From positions 16,094 to 80,093 of the forward strand of contig NZ_JBOFIN010000140.1 in NCBI RefSeq assembly GCF_051650185.1: 64,000 nucleotides of DNA, in the 5' to 3' direction. Position numbers and translations under genes: made by a program. Positions within the stretch are counted from its first letter, which is position 1. Each line of letters starts with the position of its first letter. Source of the DNA: Scandinavium sp051650185 (lineage in GTDB: Bacteria; Pseudomonadota; Gammaproteobacteria; Enterobacterales; Enterobacteriaceae). This document shows, piece after piece, positions 63,354 to 64,000 of the stretch. The notes beneath the pieces were generated by a model, which saw nothing but the letters and a program-made list of their open reading frames with translations, had not been told where the DNA came from and ran no database searches.

Positions 63354-63355
63354 AT

Positions 63356-63679
63356 TTAAATTTTTTCAGCTTCACTAACCTGAACTTCTTCGGTCATCCC
63401 CTGCACCAACGCTTCTAAATCCTGCTGACAATCGACAATCAGCCTTGCCACTCGTGACACTTCCCAGAGCACGTCCTGATCGGTGTGTAAGGCTTCTGTA
63501 GCCTCCACTGTGGCAATAATCCCCTGCAATGCCACCGTTGACAGGTGAAGCGTTTTAACAGCCTCTGCGAGGCTCTCAGTCGTTTCCTCGCGGTATGCGT
63601 CTGTAGCTGCGTCCAGCATCGGAATAATCAGGCTATCGTGTAATTCTTGAAGTGCATCATCGATATCGTTTTTGGTCAT
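63356..63679 (-). CDS. Acidic helical protein of unknown function
   Basis: The 107-aa protein is strongly acidic and all helical by composition (for example DALQELHDSLIIPMLDAATD and TDQDVLWEVSRVARLIVDCQ). There are no signal or membrane segments. Its ATG overlaps the stop of the truncated upstream gene (ATGA), so they formed an operon. Its stop lies 3 bp before the Fur-like promoter of the next transcript. I do not recognise it. Confidence 0.6.
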   Translation of the reverse strand: MTKNDIDDALQELHDSLIIPMLDAATDAYREETTESLAEAVKTLHLSTVALQGIIATVEATEALHTDQDVLWEVSRVARLIVDCQQDLEALVQGMTEEVQVSEAEKI

Positions 63680-63863
63680 TTGGTCAATTTTTCCTTATTC
63701 GTTTTAATTGTGGCTGCCACTGCCAGAAATGGCGCGGCTAATGTGAGGATCTTATTCTCCAGTTCGTCCAATACTGTTATTTTCTCGTCATCTGTGAGAT
63801 AAGCGTCATTGGTGATGGTGTCGATCTCTTCGAAATACCATTCGCAGCATTTAACGTTCTGGG
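63676..63863 (-). pseudogene. 3' remnant of a gene interrupted by IS903
   Basis: The last 62 codons of a minus-strand gene (reading QNVKCCEWYFEEIDTITNDA near the break, ending KEKLTK) are open up to the IS903 end. The upstream part must lie beyond the insertion. It is acidic and helical like its downstream partner and overlaps it by 4 bp. The frame remains open a short way into the IS end, so a fusion product is possible but unlikely to be functional. Confidence 0.7.
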
Positions 63864-64000
63864 GGCTTTGTTGAATAAATCGAACTTTTGCTGAGTTGAA
63901 GGATCAGATCACGCATCCTCCCGATAACGAAGACCGTTCCGTGGCAAAGCAAAAGTTCAAAATTACCAACTGGCCCACCTACAACAAAGCTCTCATCAAC
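63864..64000 (+). mobile_element. IS903-family (IS5 family) insertion sequence, left end
   Basis: The 18-bp terminal inverted repeat GGCTTTGTTGAATAAATC of IS903 starts at 63864 and the sequence continues as IS903 to the window edge. IS903 makes 9-bp target duplications; the predicted copy is CGTTCTGGG at 63855-63863. The right end is outside the window. Confidence 0.95.
63941..64000 (+). CDS. IS903 transposase, N-terminal part
   Basis: Twenty codons from GTG 63941 read AKQKFKITNWPTYNKALIN, the start of the IS903 DDE transposase. The gene runs off the window. The catalytic domain is not visible. Confidence 0.92.
   Translation, partial: MAKQKFKITNWPTYNKALIN

Larger units (their letters stand above)
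57139..64000. mobile_element. Integrative element inserted at a glyU-type tRNA site (left part)
   Basis: The segment begins with a tRNA-Gly 3'-end copy (attL), then a tyrosine integrase transcribed inward, a small repeat protein and a minus-strand block of phage-like structural genes. These have no counterpart at this chromosomal location in E. coli, where glyU is associated with the ETT2 region. An IS903-type element is inserted at 63864. The right boundary, terminase, portal and most replication functions are not in the window. Confidence 0.82.

Overview
The window is a piece of an Enterobacteriaceae chromosome. From position 1 to about 52900 it follows the E. coli 63-64.5 min backbone gene by gene: xni, rlmM, ygdD, gcvA, gcvB, ygdI, csdAE, tcdA, mltA, three initiator tRNAs, amiC, argA, recD-recB-ptrA-recC, ppdC-ygdB-ppdB-ppdA, thyA-lgt, ptsP-rppH, mutH, ygdQ, ygdR, tas, lplT-aas, omrA/omrB, galR, lysA/lysR, ygeA, kduI-kduD, yqeF, yqeG. 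Protein lengths agree almost exactly with the E. coli orthologues. An Enterobacter/Lelliottia/Leclercia-like host fits best, because a beta-glucoside cluster lies between galR and lysA, fepE sits where E. coli has araE, and an IS903-type element is present. The genus cannot be fixed from the sequence alone.

The backbone contains several compact regulatory loci: GcvB divergent from gcvA, tandem ARG boxes before argA, OmrA/OmrB between aas and galR, a KdgR box before kduI, and a DnaA-box cluster between rppH and mutH that corresponds to DARS2. Four REP/BIME clusters lie between genes.

Three accessory regions interrupt the backbone. (1) 38222-43649 is a beta-glucoside module: a PTS EIIC, a GH1 phospho-glucosidase, a UxuR-like GntR regulator, a GNAT acetyltransferase and a divergent LacI regulator. 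Its control region holds three TTGGCATACCA-type sites spaced 64 and 32 bp apart. (2) 52986-57099 holds an aldo/keto reductase followed by a four-gene thiol-redox/stress operon: exported peroxiredoxin, a short DsbD-like electron transporter, an ECF sigma factor and its NrsF-like (DUF1109) membrane anti-sigma. A promoter of the Caulobacter SigF type stands in front of it. (3) From 57139 to the window end lies an integrative element. It begins with a 24-bp copy of the 3' end of a glyU-type tRNA-Gly gene (attL), followed by a tyrosine integrase and a small repeat protein. A minus-strand block of phage-like structural genes (tape-measure-like, HTH-like, capsid-like, decoration-like) follows. It is fed by a roughly 590-nt hairpin-rich leader with a consensus sigma-70 promoter overlapped by a Fur-box-like sequence. 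An IS903-family element enters at 63864 and cuts the first gene of that block. The right end of the element lies outside the window.

The least explained parts are the structured leader at 62712-63355 with its Fur-like control, and the sparse capsid/tape-measure gene set around it. The redox/ECF operon is the best-defined uncommon functional system.
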